DNA from: Bacteroidales bacterium
GTDB taxonomy: Bacteria; Bacteroidota; Bacteroidia; Bacteroidales; WCHB1-69
Length of the DNA: 64,000 nucleotides
Assembly (NCBI GenBank): GCA_017525245.1
Contig: JAFXTE010000011.1
Coordinates: 124,001 to 188,000 of the forward strand
Direction: 5' to 3'
Made by a program: the position numbers and the translations under genes. How positions within the stretch are numbered: the first letter of the stretch is position 1; every line of letters begins with the position of its first letter. Of the stretch, positions 46,119 through 55,449 are shown piece after piece. The notes under the pieces were generated by a model, which saw only the letters and a program-made list of their open reading frames with translations, was not told where the DNA came from and did no database searches.

Positions 46119-46638
46119 CCCCGAAACCATAACCCCGAAACGCACACCAATATTATGGATTTTAGGCATCATTACGATGCTGAATTCCGCCTTTTCGGCC
46201 ATCGCCTATATCTGTTGGGCTTTTGCGCCTGGCTATATGCAGAAATCCATGGAAATGATCAAAGAGATGGGCATGTTCCCATCAGAACAAACGGATCAAA
46301 TCCTCTCTATTTACACCTCCATTAGCAATTGGCAATATCTACTATTGGCCGTTGTACAAATTATGCTCTTCGCCGGTGCGTTCCTTATGCTGGCGAAATT
46401 GAACAAAGCCGGTTTTCACGTTTATACTATTGGTAAAATTCTGGAATTCTGCGTGGTAAACTTCGTCATTGGCGGACTTGTGGCCATGGACATTAACGGC
46501 ATCATCATGTCCGTGCTGTGGGTGCTGATGTACGCCACCCAACTGCGGTATATGAAAACAGCTGACAATCAAGATAATAACAATATCACACAAGATAAAA
46601 ACGCATTTTCATCCGAAAATAATCCGTCCCATGAATAG
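46111..46638 (+). CDS. Four-helix membrane protein, function unknown
   Basis: A 175-residue protein with four hydrophobic segments (ILWILGIITMLNSAFSAIAYICWAF, WQYLLLAVVQIMLFAGAFLML, IGKILEFCVVNFVIGGLVAM, IIMSVLWVLMYATQL) and a polar, Asn-rich C-terminal tail. Not recognised beyond that. It overlaps tilS upstream and sufS downstream by eight bases each, so it is translated from the same message. Confidence 0.75.
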   Translation: MNNPETITPKRTPILWILGIITMLNSAFSAIAYICWAFAPGYMQKSMEMIKEMGMFPSEQTDQILSIYTSISNWQYLLLAVVQIMLFAGAFLMLAKLNKAGFHVYTIGKILEFCVVNFVIGGLVAMDINGIIMSVLWVLMYATQLRYMKTADNQDNNNITQDKNAFSSENNPSHE

Positions 46639-47833
46639 ATCAGATTTTCCCATATTAAACGAAAAAGTTTACGGCAAACCGTTAGTCTATTTGGACAATG
46701 CCGCCACCACGCAAAAGCCACAAGTGGTGATTGACGCGCTGAATGATTATTACCTGCACATTAATAGTAACATCCATCGCGGAGTCCATTGTCTCAGTCA
46801 GTTAGCGACTAACGAGTTTGAGCAGGCGCGGGAGGCCGTGCGTCAATACATCAATGCGCCTACCACACAGGAGGTTATCTTCACTCGCGGTGCCACAGAA
46901 TCTATCAATCTGGTAGCCAGCTCTTTCGGGCGTACCTATCTGCGCGAGGGCGATGAAGTCATCATCTCCGAAATGGAACACCATTCCAATATCGTGCCGT
47001 GGCAGTTGACTTGCGCAGAACATGGCGCGAAACTTAAAGTGCTACCGTTCAATGACAAAGGAGAACTAATAATCAGTGAGTTAGAGGGTCTTATCACGGA
47101 GCGAACCAAAATTGTGGCCGTGACACACGTCTCAAACACGTTAGGAACGATAAATCCTGTCGAAGAGATTATCCGCATAGCGCACAGTCGCAACGTGCCT
47201 GTACTTATTGATGGCGCGCAGTCGGTAGCGCATTGCCCCGTGGACGTGCAAGCCCTTGATTGCGACTTTTACTGCTTCTCCGGCCATAAGATGTATGCTC
47301 CGATGGGTATCGGTGTTATGTATGGTAAATCGCGATGGCTCAACGAGATGCAACCCTACCAAGGTGGCGGCGAGATGATCAAGGATGTCACGTTCGAGAA
47401 GACCACCTACAACGATCTGCCCTTCAAATTCGAGGCCGGCACTCCATCCGTCGGGGATGTAATCGGTTTGCGCAAAGCCATAGAATACATCCAAAACATT
47501 GGTTTGGAGAAGATTGCGGCATACGAGCAGGAATTGATGACCTACACCACTGAAAAACTGTCCAAAATCGAAGGGATGCACTTCATCGGAGAGGCGACTC
47601 ATAAGACAGGCGTTATATCTTTCCTCGTGGGTAACATCCATCCCTACGATATGGGTGTTCTCCTTGATCATCAAGGAATTGCAGTTCGCACGGGTCATCA
47701 CTGTACGCAACCCATTATGACCCATTTCGGTATTCCTGGAACAGTCCGTGCCTCCTTCGCACTCTATAACACGTTTGAAGAGGCAGATGCGCTGGTGAAG
47801 GCCGTAGTTAAAGCCCAAACCATGTTGTCATAA
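46631..47833 (+). CDS. sufS: SufS-type cysteine desulfurase
   Basis: SufS takes sulfur from cysteine as a persulfide for Fe-S cluster assembly. The 400-residue PLP enzyme has the PLP-binding Lys in FSGHKMYAPMGIGVMYG near residue 224, the sugar-like motif GAQSVAHCPVDV before it, and the catalytic Cys in RTGHHCTQPIM near residue 360. Its usual partner SufE is encoded at 58076 and a SufT-like protein at 62923, so the pathway genes are scattered rather than in one operon. Confidence 0.94.
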   Translation: MNRSDFPILNEKVYGKPLVYLDNAATTQKPQVVIDALNDYYLHINSNIHRGVHCLSQLATNEFEQAREAVRQYINAPTTQEVIFTRGATESINLVASSFGRTYLREGDEVIISEMEHHSNIVPWQLTCAEHGAKLKVLPFNDKGELIISELEGLITERTKIVAVTHVSNTLGTINPVEEIIRIAHSRNVPVLIDGAQSVAHCPVDVQALDCDFYCFSGHKMYAPMGIGVMYGKSRWLNEMQPYQGGGEMIKDVTFEKTTYNDLPFKFEAGTPSVGDVIGLRKAIEYIQNIGLEKIAAYEQELMTYTTEKLSKIEGMHFIGEATHKTGVISFLVGNIHPYDMGVLLDHQGIAVRTGHHCTQPIMTHFGIPGTVRASFALYNTFEEADALVKAVVKAQTMLS

Positions 47834-47849
47834 TGAAAAATGATTTCTA

Positions 47850-47870
47850 AGTTCAAGGTTCAAAGTTCAA
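47850..47870. repeat. Heptanucleotide array, AGTTCAA/GGTTCAA type, before the SDR gene
   Basis: Three 7-nt units between the sufS stop and the ATG at 47879. Same unit family as at 37098 and 49947. Confidence 0.8.
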
Positions 47871-47878
47871 ATGATACT

Positions 47879-48667
47879 ATGAATAATACAAAGAAAAACA
47901 CGTTTGCTTTAGTCACTGGGGGTAGCTCTGGCATTGGTTATGCCTATGTGGAGGAGTGGGCTCGGAAAGGTTATAACATCTTGATTGTCAGTAATCGGGA
48001 GGACTTAAATGAGGGGGCGAAAAAGAGTTTGCAGGCGATGTTCCCCGAACAGCAAATCGTAACCCGTTATCAAGATCTGACCGCAGAGAATGCGGCACAA
48101 GAACTCTTTGATTTCTGCGAAAGTGAAAACCTCGTCATCGAGGTACTGGTCAACAATGCTGGTATGTTCTATTTCGGGGCGGCGGTCGATAAACCGATGG
48201 CGTTAAGTCACAAGATGACCATGCTGCACTGCACCACGCCTGCAGACTTATGCGTGTTGTTCGGACAGAAGATGAAAGAACGCCGATGCGGCTATATTCT
48301 TAACGCCAGCTCAATCACGGCTTTCATGAGCTTCCCGACAATTGCCGTCTATCAGGCTTCTAAATCGTATCTGTTGAAGTTCTCAAAAGGAATTCACTAT
48401 GAATTAAGCCATTACGGAGTGAAAGTATGCAGTGTCTGTCCTGGCGCAGTCGATACGGATCTCTATAATCTGCCGGTAAAAATGCGGAAGCGGCTGTGCG
48501 CCATCGGCGTTATGCTGAAACCCGAGCAGATTGCCAAACGCGGTGTCCGTGCAACATTACATGGGCGGAAAATGAAAATTCCCGGAGCCATCAACTACTT
48601 TTTCCTGTTGTTATGCTTTCTGCTGCCGGGATTCGTGATTGATTTGGTGAAGAAGAAGTTTGTGTAA
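47879..48667 (+). CDS. Short-chain dehydrogenase/reductase (SDR)
   Basis: A 262-residue NAD(P)-dependent oxidoreductase. The ATG at 47879 is preferred over 47840 because the extra residues would be encoded by the heptamer array. Cofactor motif TGGSSGIGYAY near residue 12, NNAGMFYFG near 88, catalytic Ser in ILNASS and YQASK (Tyr-x-x-x-Lys) near 155. A C-terminal hydrophobic stretch (INYFFLLLCFLLPGFVIDLV) suggests membrane association. Substrate unknown. Confidence 0.85.
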   Translation: MNNTKKNTFALVTGGSSGIGYAYVEEWARKGYNILIVSNREDLNEGAKKSLQAMFPEQQIVTRYQDLTAENAAQELFDFCESENLVIEVLVNNAGMFYFGAAVDKPMALSHKMTMLHCTTPADLCVLFGQKMKERRCGYILNASSITAFMSFPTIAVYQASKSYLLKFSKGIHYELSHYGVKVCSVCPGAVDTDLYNLPVKMRKRLCAIGVMLKPEQIAKRGVRATLHGRKMKIPGAINYFFLLLCFLLPGFVIDLVKKKFV

Positions 48668-48744
48668 AGTCTTGTTGCTGAGCAGTTTTAGATGTAAAAA
48701 TACTAACTGTCAATCAATTGCATATTATCAACCTAAAACAGTCT

Positions 48745-49734
48745 CTAAAAGAGTAGCGAGCAAATAATAAAGATTATGCTTGCGAACTGTAAGATATTAC
48801 GGGCGAGGAACCAGCGGATGGCGAACCACTCCAAATGGTTTTCAGAAATGACATCCCAATGTTCGATAGGGCCATACCACCATTTGCGGGCATATTCACG
48901 TTCAGGATGATAGCAAAACTGACAGATTAGATAAAATAACGTGATGGAGAGAGGGAGTATGAGGAAAATTGTCGCAAAGACAGGGTGTAATGAGCCATTA
49001 ATCAGCGATATAAGAAGAATTATGTATGGTGTGAAATTGAAAACAGCAGAGGCCGTAAGCTGCAGCGGGCGAATTTTCAACACCTCAGAAAGTGTCTTTT
49101 TCCCTACTTTATGGTCTGCAGTGGCATCCATAATGGAATGGGTGTAAAGAATATTGACGACCCACAAACCGACAGCGATAGAAACAACGTAAATTCCGGT
49201 ATTAAGTGTTCCACATGCCGAATAGTGAACGCCAATCATCAGTAATGGTCCGAAAATAAGCCCTGTGACCAATTCGCCAAGGCCGTGATAGCAAAACCGA
49301 ATGGGTTTGCCCGAATAAAAGAAACCGAGAAAACCAGCGGCAAGGGCTATGTAAAGCGGTGTGAGTCCACGTGTTACAAATACAATGCATCCCAGTAACA
49401 ACGCAGCAAGTCCGAAAAGGGAAGCCACAATAAAGAGTTCCCGTGTGGTCACTTCGCCGGAAGTCAGATACGGACTTTTGGCTATGCGGGCGCGGTGACC
49501 CTCTGCCACGGTTTGTTCGCGAACATCCTCGCTATGAAACTGGTAGTCAAAATAGTCATCGAAAAGGTTGACCGACAAGTGTGCAAGCATCACCCCTAAC
49601 ACTGCCACGATGCTCAAACCGATGGAAAAGTTTTGGTTGCCGACGGCCATGAACACAGCCACTAAAGCAGGAAGAACGCTTTGCGGGAGCGCGTATGCCC
49701 GCGCATTTTGGATCCAGTATATTAATTTTGACAT
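48745..49734 (-). CDS. menA: UbiA-family prenyltransferase, probably MenA
   Basis: A 329-residue integral membrane enzyme with eight or nine hydrophobic segments. The first aspartate motif is NLFDDYFDYQF near residue 58 and the second is DATADHKVGKKTL near 200, where prenyl diphosphate and Mg2+ bind. In Bacteroidota the common member is 1,4-dihydroxy-2-naphthoate prenyltransferase (menaquinone synthesis), which the second motif fits; the exact substrate is inferred. A tRNA-Glu gene lies directly upstream on the same strand. Confidence 0.78.
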   Translation of the reverse strand: MSKLIYWIQNARAYALPQSVLPALVAVFMAVGNQNFSIGLSIVAVLGVMLAHLSVNLFDDYFDYQFHSEDVREQTVAEGHRARIAKSPYLTSGEVTTRELFIVASLFGLAALLLGCIVFVTRGLTPLYIALAAGFLGFFYSGKPIRFCYHGLGELVTGLIFGPLLMIGVHYSACGTLNTGIYVVSIAVGLWVVNILYTHSIMDATADHKVGKKTLSEVLKIRPLQLTASAVFNFTPYIILLISLINGSLHPVFATIFLILPLSITLFYLICQFCYHPEREYARKWWYGPIEHWDVISENHLEWFAIRWFLARNILQFASIIFIICSLLF

Positions 49735-49749
49735 AGACTATAACAATAA

Positions 49750-49781
49750 CAAAAAACCATCTGTTAGTGTTACAGATGGCT
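49750..49781 (-). terminator. Rho-independent terminator after tRNA-Glu
   Basis: On the minus strand GCCATCTGT pairs with ACAGATGGT-type sequence around a short loop, followed by six T residues. It separates tRNA-Glu from the prenyltransferase start at 49734. Confidence 0.8.
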
Positions 49782-49789
49782 TTGTTTAG

Positions 49790-49861
49790 TACTGCGTACG
49801 AGAATCGAACTCGTATTGCAAGATTGAGAATCTTGATTCCTAACCGTTAGAAGAACGCAGC
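49790..49861 (-). tRNA. tRNA-Glu (anticodon CTC)
   Basis: A 72-nt cloverleaf on the minus strand: acceptor GCTGCGT/ACGCAGT (first pair G-T), D-arm TTCT/GGAA, anticodon arm CAAGA-TTCTCAA-TCTTG giving CTC, T-arm ACGAG-TTCGATT-CTCGT, discriminator A. CCA is not encoded. Confidence 0.9.
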
Positions 49862-49876
49862 AGTTGAAATCGGTGG

Positions 49877-49884
49877 CAAAAATA
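49877..49884 (-). promoter_or_regulatory. -7 promoter box of tRNA-Glu
   Basis: TATTTTTG on the minus strand, 15 nt upstream of the tRNA 5' end. Confidence 0.6.
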
Positions 49885-49946
49885 CACTTTTTTTTGATAT
49901 ACAAGCACTGTTCTGAAAAAAACTTGATTTTGGGAGGGATGTGAAT

Positions 49947-49974
49947 AGTTCAAGGTTCAAAGTTCAAGGTTCAA
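49947..49974. repeat. Heptanucleotide array, AGTTCAA/GGTTCAA type, over the nfo 3' end
   Basis: Four alternating 7-nt units. The nfo stop (49957-49959, minus strand) and its last few codons (LNLEL) lie inside the array. Confidence 0.88.
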
Positions 49975-50805
49975 AGCAAACAATTGTTGGATTTCTTCTG
50001 CCCAAAGGGTTTCGTCCGGGGTTTCGAGGATGAGCGGCATGTTGTCGAAGCGCGGGTCTTTCATGAAACGCTCGAAAAAACCCATACCAAGGAGTCCTTT
50101 GCCGATGCTGTCGTGGCGATCCACACGGCTGCCAAGATCCTTCTTTGTGTCGTTGAGATGGATGGCTCGCAAGTAGTTGAATCCCACCACTTCTTCAAAT
50201 TCTTTGAAGGTGTCTTGATAGCCGTTTTCGGTCTTGAGGTCATAACCAGCGGAGTAGGTGTGGCAAGTGTCCAAGCAAACCCCAACTCTTTTTTTATCTT
50301 CCACTTTATCAATGATATATGCCAAATGGTTGAAACTGAAGCCCACGTTAGTGCCTTGTCCTGCTGTGTTTTCAATTACAGCGGTCACGCCATGTGTTTT
50401 GTCAAGAGCCATATTGATACTTTCAGCAACCCGAGTGAGGCACTCTTCCAACGTGATCTGTTTGAGGTGGCTGCCTGGGTGGAAATTAAGCATTTTTAAC
50501 CCTAATTGTTCACAACGCTGCATCTCTTCGAGGAAAGAGTTGCGGGATTTCTCCAAACCATCCGGATCTGGGCTTCCGAGGTTGATAAGGTAACTGTCAT
50601 GAGGAAGCACGTAATCGGTTGAAATTCCTGATTTTTCAAGATTTTCCTTAAAGGCGGCTATAGACTTTTCGCTTAAAGGTGCAGAAAACCATTGCCTCTG
50701 GTTTTTCGTGAACAGAGCAAAAGCGGTTGCGCCAACTTGCATGGCGTTCAAAGGGGCATTTTCCACGCCGCCCGATGCACTTACGTGAGGACCGATATAT
50801 TTCAT
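49957..50805 (-). CDS. nfo: Endonuclease IV (AP endonuclease)
   Basis: Nfo cleaves DNA at abasic sites in base excision repair. The 282-residue TIM-barrel zinc enzyme starts [21 protein letters not shown] 50805 is preferred over 50823 because the conserved family start is at MKYIG and the six extra residues come from array-like sequence. Zinc-site motifs are LNFHPGSH near residue 105, [13 protein letters not shown] near 142, [14 protein letters not shown] near 175 and [17 protein letters not shown] near 212. The C-terminal LNLEL and the stop are encoded by a heptamer array. Confidence 0.94.
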   Translation of the reverse strand: MKYIGPHVSASGGVENAPLNAMQVGATAFALFTKNQRQWFSAPLSEKSIAAFKENLEKSGISTDYVLPHDSYLINLGSPDPDGLEKSRNSFLEEMQRCEQLGLKMLNFHPGSHLKQITLEECLTRVAESINMALDKTHGVTAVIENTAGQGTNVGFSFNHLAYIIDKVEDKKRVGVCLDTCHTYSAGYDLKTENGYQDTFKEFEEVVGFNYLRAIHLNDTKKDLGSRVDRHDSIGKGLLGMGFFERFMKDPRFDNMPLILETPDETLWAEEIQQLFALNLEL

Positions 50806-50825
50806 ACCATGAACTTTGAACATTG

Positions 50826-50852
50826 ATGTGGACGTATGCGATACGTCCCTAC
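50826..50852. repeat. GTAG palindrome (REP-like), TATCGCATA core, copy 6, inverted
   Basis: The 27 nt on the minus strand are identical to 36333-36359: GTAG, then a hairpin GGACGTAT-CGC-ATACGTCC. It lies between purM and nfo. Confidence 0.85.
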
Positions 50853-50861
50853 TACTACTTG

Positions 50862-50876
50862 TTGCCTATTGCCTCA
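50862..50876. repeat. Short heptamer pair over the purM stop
   Basis: Two units, read on the minus strand as AGGCAAT and AGGCAAC; the purM TAG stop (50866-50868) falls across the junction of the two. A minimal example of the array pattern. Confidence 0.55.
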
Positions 50877-51903
50877 ATTTAATATCCACCACCCCTTCTT
50901 TGTCGGTGACGTTACCGATGACATAGGCTTTTTCGCCCAACTCGTTGAACATCTTCACGGTTCGGTCGGCATCTTTCGGATCCGTCATCAACACCATGCC
51001 GATACCCATATTGAAAACGTTGAACATCTCGCGGTGATCGACTTTTCCGTATTTTTCAAGGAACGGGAAAATAGCGGGCATGTCCCAATTGTGTTCATCC
51101 ACAAAAATGCCTTGTCCGGGGCGAAGTGCACGCGGAATGTTCTCGTCGAAGCCGCCGCCGGTGATGTGACAAATAGCGTGGATATCAACGTTTTTTAACA
51201 CTTCTAAAACGGGTTTCACATAGATGCGGGTAGGAGTGAGCAGTACGTTGCCGAGCGTGTCGGACAGGGTTTCGTATTTTGTATTGAGGTCTAACTGATT
51301 GTCTTTGAAGACGATTTTACGAACGAGGGAGAAACCGTTGGAGTGGACTCCTGAAGAGGCAAGACCAATGAGCACATCGCCCACATTCACTTTTGAGCCG
51401 TCAATGAGTTTGGATTTCTCGACCGCGCCAACAGTGAAGCCGGCGATGTCGTATTCGTCAAGATCATACATGTCGGGCATTTCCGCTGTCTCGCCTCCAA
51501 TGAGAGCGCAGTTGGAGAGGACGCATCCGTCTGCCACGCCTTTCACAATTGCTTCGATTTTAGAGGGTTCGTTTTTGCCTACTGCTATATAGTCCAGGAA
51601 AAAGAGCGGAGCTGCACCCTGGGCAAGCACGTCGTTCACGCACATGGCCACCGCATCCTGACCAATGGTGTCGTGGCGGTCCATCATGAACGCTAATTTG
51701 AGTTTGGTGCCCACGCCGTCGGTGCCGCTGACCAGCACAGGTTCTTTGTAACCGAGTGAGGCCAAGTCGAACATGCCGCCGAAACTGCCGATATTGCCCA
51801 TCATGCCGGGGCGGTTGGTGCGGGAAATATGTTTTTTTATAAGGCGCACTGACTCATAACCTGCCTCCAATTGCACGCCTGCTTCCTGATATGCTTTTGA
51901 CAT
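50866..51903 (-). CDS. purM: Phosphoribosylformylglycinamidine cyclo-ligase
   Basis: PurM closes the imidazole ring to make AIR in purine synthesis. The 345-residue protein has the family segments [21 protein letters not shown] near residue 55, [25 protein letters not shown] near 82, [13 protein letters not shown] near 135 and [13 protein letters not shown] near 232, with the ATP-binding DGVGTK and GGETAEMP loops intact. Upstream on the same strand, 22 nt away, is queA. Confidence 0.95.
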   Translation of the reverse strand: MSKAYQEAGVQLEAGYESVRLIKKHISRTNRPGMMGNIGSFGGMFDLASLGYKEPVLVSGTDGVGTKLKLAFMMDRHDTIGQDAVAMCVNDVLAQGAAPLFFLDYIAVGKNEPSKIEAIVKGVADGCVLSNCALIGGETAEMPDMYDLDEYDIAGFTVGAVEKSKLIDGSKVNVGDVLIGLASSGVHSNGFSLVRKIVFKDNQLDLNTKYETLSDTLGNVLLTPTRIYVKPVLEVLKNVDIHAICHITGGGFDENIPRALRPGQGIFVDEHNWDMPAIFPFLEKYGKVDHREMFNVFNMGIGMVLMTDPKDADRTVKMFNELGEKAYVIGNVTDKEGVVDIKLRQ

Positions 51904-51925
51904 AATTATATCGTATTAAAAAACG

Positions 51926-52999
51926 TTAAATAATCAACATGGCATCCCCGTATGTGAGGAAACGGTATTTTTCCGCAACAGCCTCCTTGTAGGCTTTCAT
52001 CACGAAGTCATAGCCGCCGAAGGCAGCGACCATCATCAACATGGAACTTTGCGGAGCGTGGAAATTGGTGACCATGGCGTTGGCCACTTTGAAACGATAG
52101 GGTGGGTAAATAAACTTGTTGGTCCACATGTCCTCTTTGCCGTTCATCTCGGTGGTTTTCACCATACCGCTGTCATAAACGGAAGACTCCAGGGCCTTCA
52201 TCGTGGTGGTGCCGACCACCGCGATTTTATGTCCCGCTTTCTTGGTTTCGTTGATTTTGTCGGCAACCGCAGCCCGAATGATCATCCGTTCGGAATCGGG
52301 TTTGTGTTTGGACAAATCCTCCACGTCAATATCGTTAAAATTACTTAATCCGGCGTGCAACGTGATATAGGTGCGTTCAATGCCTTTGATTTCCATCTTG
52401 GAAAGCAAAAAGCGGCTGAAGTGGAGACCTGCGGCAGGGGCCACGACAGCACCTTCTTCGGTGGCGTAAATGGTTTGATAGTCATCTTTGTCGCTTTCTT
52501 CAATATCGCGCAAACGCTGAATGTCGTTAGGTAAAGGAGTCTTACCAAGATTCATCAGTTTCGCTTTGAAGGCGTCATGGTCGCCATCGAAAAGGAATCG
52601 CAGGGTTCGGCCACGGGAGGTGGTGTTGTCGATAACTTCAGCTACGAGACTGTCGTCATCCGTGAACGAGAGTTTGTTGCCGATTCGGATTTTGCGGGCG
52701 GGATCGACCAACACGTCCCAGAGGCGGCTCTCCTCGTCCAACTCGCGCAGTAGAAACACGCGGATTTGGGCACGTGTCTGTTCCTTCTCCCCGAACATCA
52801 GCGCAGGGAAGACGCGGGTGTTGTTCATGACGAACAAATCGCCTTCGTCAAAGTAATCGATAATATCTTTAAATAACTTATGCTCAATCGTTTTTGTCTT
52901 TCTGTTGAGCACCATCATACGCGCCTCGTCACGCTCTTCAACAGGGTGGAGAGCGATTAATTCTTGAGGCAAATAATACTTAAATTCGGATAATTTCAT
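51926..52999 (-). CDS. queA: S-adenosylmethionine:tRNA ribosyltransferase-isomerase
   Basis: QueA adds the cyclopentene-diol precursor to preQ1 in tRNA during queuosine synthesis. The 357-residue protein starts at ATG 52999 ([19 protein letters not shown]); the longer frame from 53029 would include promoter sequence. Typical segments: [13 protein letters not shown]-like [14 protein letters not shown] near residue 58, [14 protein letters not shown] near 190, THAGL-like [10 protein letters not shown] near 215, and [19 protein letters not shown] near the C-terminus. queD is at 35899. Confidence 0.94.
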   Translation of the reverse strand: MKLSEFKYYLPQELIALHPVEERDEARMMVLNRKTKTIEHKLFKDIIDYFDEGDLFVMNNTRVFPALMFGEKEQTRAQIRVFLLRELDEESRLWDVLVDPARKIRIGNKLSFTDDDSLVAEVIDNTTSRGRTLRFLFDGDHDAFKAKLMNLGKTPLPNDIQRLRDIEESDKDDYQTIYATEEGAVVAPAAGLHFSRFLLSKMEIKGIERTYITLHAGLSNFNDIDVEDLSKHKPDSERMIIRAAVADKINETKKAGHKIAVVGTTTMKALESSVYDSGMVKTTEMNGKEDMWTNKFIYPPYRFKVANAMVTNFHAPQSSMLMMVAAFGGYDFVMKAYKEAVAEKYRFLTYGDAMLII

Positions 53000-53018
53000 C
53001 AAATAAAATTTTGGCGTG

Positions 53019-53026
53019 CAAAGATA
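53019..53026 (-). promoter_or_regulatory. -7 promoter box that fixes the queA start
   Basis: TATCTTTG on the minus strand, 19 nt upstream of ATG 52999. Confidence 0.6.
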
Positions 53027-53112
53027 CAATATTTTTGAGTGTTTGTCAAGTACTTTTTTAAGAAAAAATTCTTAAAAATACAGGCACCACAAAAAGCTAA
53101 CCAAAGAAATAT

Positions 53113-53120
53113 TATCTTTG
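53113..53120 (+). promoter_or_regulatory. -7 promoter box of porQ
   Basis: TATCTTTG followed by C, 14 nt before the ATG at 53135. Confidence 0.6.
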
Positions 53121-53134
53121 CAGTTTGATTTCGT

Positions 53135-54232
53135 ATGAAACGGCAATGGTTTATAGGGGTATGTCTGCTGTTGGCGGTCGGGTCACAGCTTAAGGCGCAA
53201 ACGGGAGGGAAGTTTGTTTATAACTTCTTGAATTTCAGTTATTCCTCTCGAATGATGGGCTTAGGCGGTAACTTGATTTCCGTATATGATGATGACCCAA
53301 CCTTGATGTTGGCCAATCCCTCCTATATCAGTCAACGCCATCATAACAACCTCACGCTCAACTTTACAGACTATTTCACGAAGAGTACCGCTATCAATGC
53401 CGCGTATTCTTACACTTTCCCGAAAGCGGGCAGTTTCGCTGTTGGTATCTATGGTCTCAACTACGGTTCTTTCCGGGGCGCTGATGAGAACGGCAACGAA
53501 ACCGGAAAATTCTCCGCTGGCGACTATGCTTTGGTTATCGGTTGGGGCAGGGAACTTTCCCCGAATTTCTCCATTGGCGCCAATCTGAAAACGATTTTCA
53601 GTTTTTACGAGTCTTACTTCTCCGCCGGCCTTGCCGTTGATGTGGCCGGAAGTTATTATAACGAAAAAAAGAAGCTTTCCCTCACTCTTTTGGCCAAAAA
53701 CATCGGAGTCCAGCTGAAAACTTATACGCCAGGAGATCATGAAATCCTGCCGTTTGACTTGCAATTTGCTTTGTCACAAAGACTCCAACATGTGCCTGTC
53801 CGTTACCACATCACTCTTCACTCGCTGTATCGCTGGAATATGAGTTACTATGGGTTGGACAATCCTTTTATTCAGGTGGATGCCATCTCCGGAGAACCAC
53901 AGTATCCCTCTAAAGTGGCGCAATTTGCAGACAACTTTTTCCGGCACATTGTGTTCGGTCTGGAAATAGAACCTTCTAAATATTTTTCCATACAGTTGGC
54001 CTACAATCATAATGTTCACCAGGAAATGAAGGTAATATCCCGGAAATCCATGGCTGGATTTTCATACGGCATACAGTTGAATATCAAAGGAATAAGGGTC
54101 GGATTTTCCAGACAACATTATGCTGTAGGCGCTACACCGAACTGTTTTGACCTTGCTTTTGATTTTGACGAGTTGTCCAATCTTCACAAAGAAAGAAAAA
54201 ATAGAAAATTAGAACGAATCATCCCAGAATAA
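53135..54232 (+). CDS. porQ: PorQ-like type IX secretion system outer-membrane protein
   Basis: A 365-residue exported beta-barrel-type protein. Signal peptide MKRQWFIGVCLLLAVGSQLKAQ is followed by YNFLNFSYSSRMMGLGGNLISVYDDDPTLMLANPSYIS, the hallmark start of the PorQ and PorV family of outer-membrane proteins. The rest is amphipathic strands, and the spacing fits PorQ more than PorV. In Porphyromonas gingivalis PorQ is needed for T9SS function. This fits the cargo proteins with sorting domains in the window. The stop overlaps the start of the aminotransferase gene by one base. Confidence 0.82.
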   Translation: MKRQWFIGVCLLLAVGSQLKAQTGGKFVYNFLNFSYSSRMMGLGGNLISVYDDDPTLMLANPSYISQRHHNNLTLNFTDYFTKSTAINAAYSYTFPKAGSFAVGIYGLNYGSFRGADENGNETGKFSAGDYALVIGWGRELSPNFSIGANLKTIFSFYESYFSAGLAVDVAGSYYNEKKKLSLTLLAKNIGVQLKTYTPGDHEILPFDLQFALSQRLQHVPVRYHITLHSLYRWNMSYYGLDNPFIQVDAISGEPQYPSKVAQFADNFFRHIVFGLEIEPSKYFSIQLAYNHNVHQEMKVISRKSMAGFSYGIQLNIKGIRVGFSRQHYAVGATPNCFDLAFDFDELSNLHKERKNRKLERIIPE

Positions 54233-55449
54233 TGAAAATTCCTTTTTCACCACCGCATATTGATGATGCGATAATCGATGAAGTTGTCGCTACTTTGCGC
54301 TCAGGATGGATTACCACAGGGCCAAGGACGAAACTCTTTGAGCAGAAACTTGCAGAGTACTGTGGTATTCAACGTGTTGTGTGTGTCAATTCCGCGTCTG
54401 CCGGTCTGGAACTCGTTTTGCACTGGTTCGGTGTAGGTCAAGGCGACGAGGTGATTATACCTGCCTATACCTACACTGCCACTGCCGCAGTCGTCCTGCA
54501 CTGCGGTGCAAAACCTGTCATGGTTGATGTGAATGACGAACTGCTCATGGATGTGGAACATCTTCGCGATGCCATCACCCCCCGCACTAAAGTCATCATA
54601 CCTGTGGACATTGTCGGTCTCCCCTGTGATTATGACCGTCTCATGGATTTTATCCAACAACCTTCCGTAAAACAACAATTTCATCCGAACAATCCCATTC
54701 AGGAAAAAATGGGCCGTATTTTGATTCTTTCCGATGCCGCCCACTCCCTCGGGGCACGTTATAAAGGGAAAAAGACCGGCGCTTTGACTGACATTACCGT
54801 ATTCTCCTTCCATGCTGTCAAAAATCTGACCACGGCGGAAGGCGGCGCTATTTGCCTCAACCTCCCCGCTCCCTTCAATCCCGATGAATTGTATCATGAC
54901 TTTTGCATCTACTCTTTACACGGTCAATCTAAAGACGCCTTTACCAAAACACAAGCAGGAAGCTGGCGTTACGATGTCTGTTCCATTGGTCACAAATGCA
55001 ACATGACCGACATCGCCGCCGCTATGGGTTTGGTGGAACTCGCCCGCTATGACCAGCTTATCTTGCCACGGAGGAAAAAGATTTTTGACGCTTATTACCA
55101 AGCATTTAATGGTGACCTCCGGTTCAGAATGCCTGTGTATGAAACGGCCGAAAAGAAATCCTCTTATCACGTTTTTACCCTGTTCTTGAACCATACCACG
55201 GAACAACAGCGTGATGAGGTTATCCAGAAAATAGCGGAACACGAAGTGGCCACCAATGTGCATTTTATTCCATTGCCACTTCTAACGGCTTATAAAGCAT
55301 TAGGTTATCATATTGAAGATTATCCTAATGCCTACAATAATTATGCTTGTGAAATCAGTTTGCCCGTCTATTTTGACCTGACTGACGAGCTGGTGGATGA
55401 GGTCATTCGAGTGGTGAAGGAGTGCGTTCCTGATAAAACCGTCTTATAG
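54232..55449 (+). CDS. DegT/DnrJ/EryC1/StrS-family sugar aminotransferase
   Basis: A 405-residue PLP enzyme that aminates keto-sugar nucleotides for surface polysaccharide. The N-terminus IPFSPPHIDDAIIDEVVATLRSGWITTGP is typical, with CVNSASAGLELVL near residue 50, EVIIPAYTYTATAAVV, DAAHSLGARYKGKKTG near 163 and the PLP-binding Lys in SFHAVKNLTTAEGGAI near 190. It is translationally coupled to porQ. In P. gingivalis a DegT-type enzyme, PorR, is needed for the lipopolysaccharide that anchors T9SS cargo; whether this is its counterpart is inference. It overlaps the convergent acyltransferase gene by six bases. Confidence 0.88.
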   Translation: MKIPFSPPHIDDAIIDEVVATLRSGWITTGPRTKLFEQKLAEYCGIQRVVCVNSASAGLELVLHWFGVGQGDEVIIPAYTYTATAAVVLHCGAKPVMVDVNDELLMDVEHLRDAITPRTKVIIPVDIVGLPCDYDRLMDFIQQPSVKQQFHPNNPIQEKMGRILILSDAAHSLGARYKGKKTGALTDITVFSFHAVKNLTTAEGGAICLNLPAPFNPDELYHDFCIYSLHGQSKDAFTKTQAGSWRYDVCSIGHKCNMTDIAAAMGLVELARYDQLILPRRKKIFDAYYQAFNGDLRFRMPVYETAEKKSSYHVFTLFLNHTTEQQRDEVIQKIAEHEVATNVHFIPLPLLTAYKALGYHIEDYPNAYNNYACEISLPVYFDLTDELVDEVIRVVKECVPDKTVL

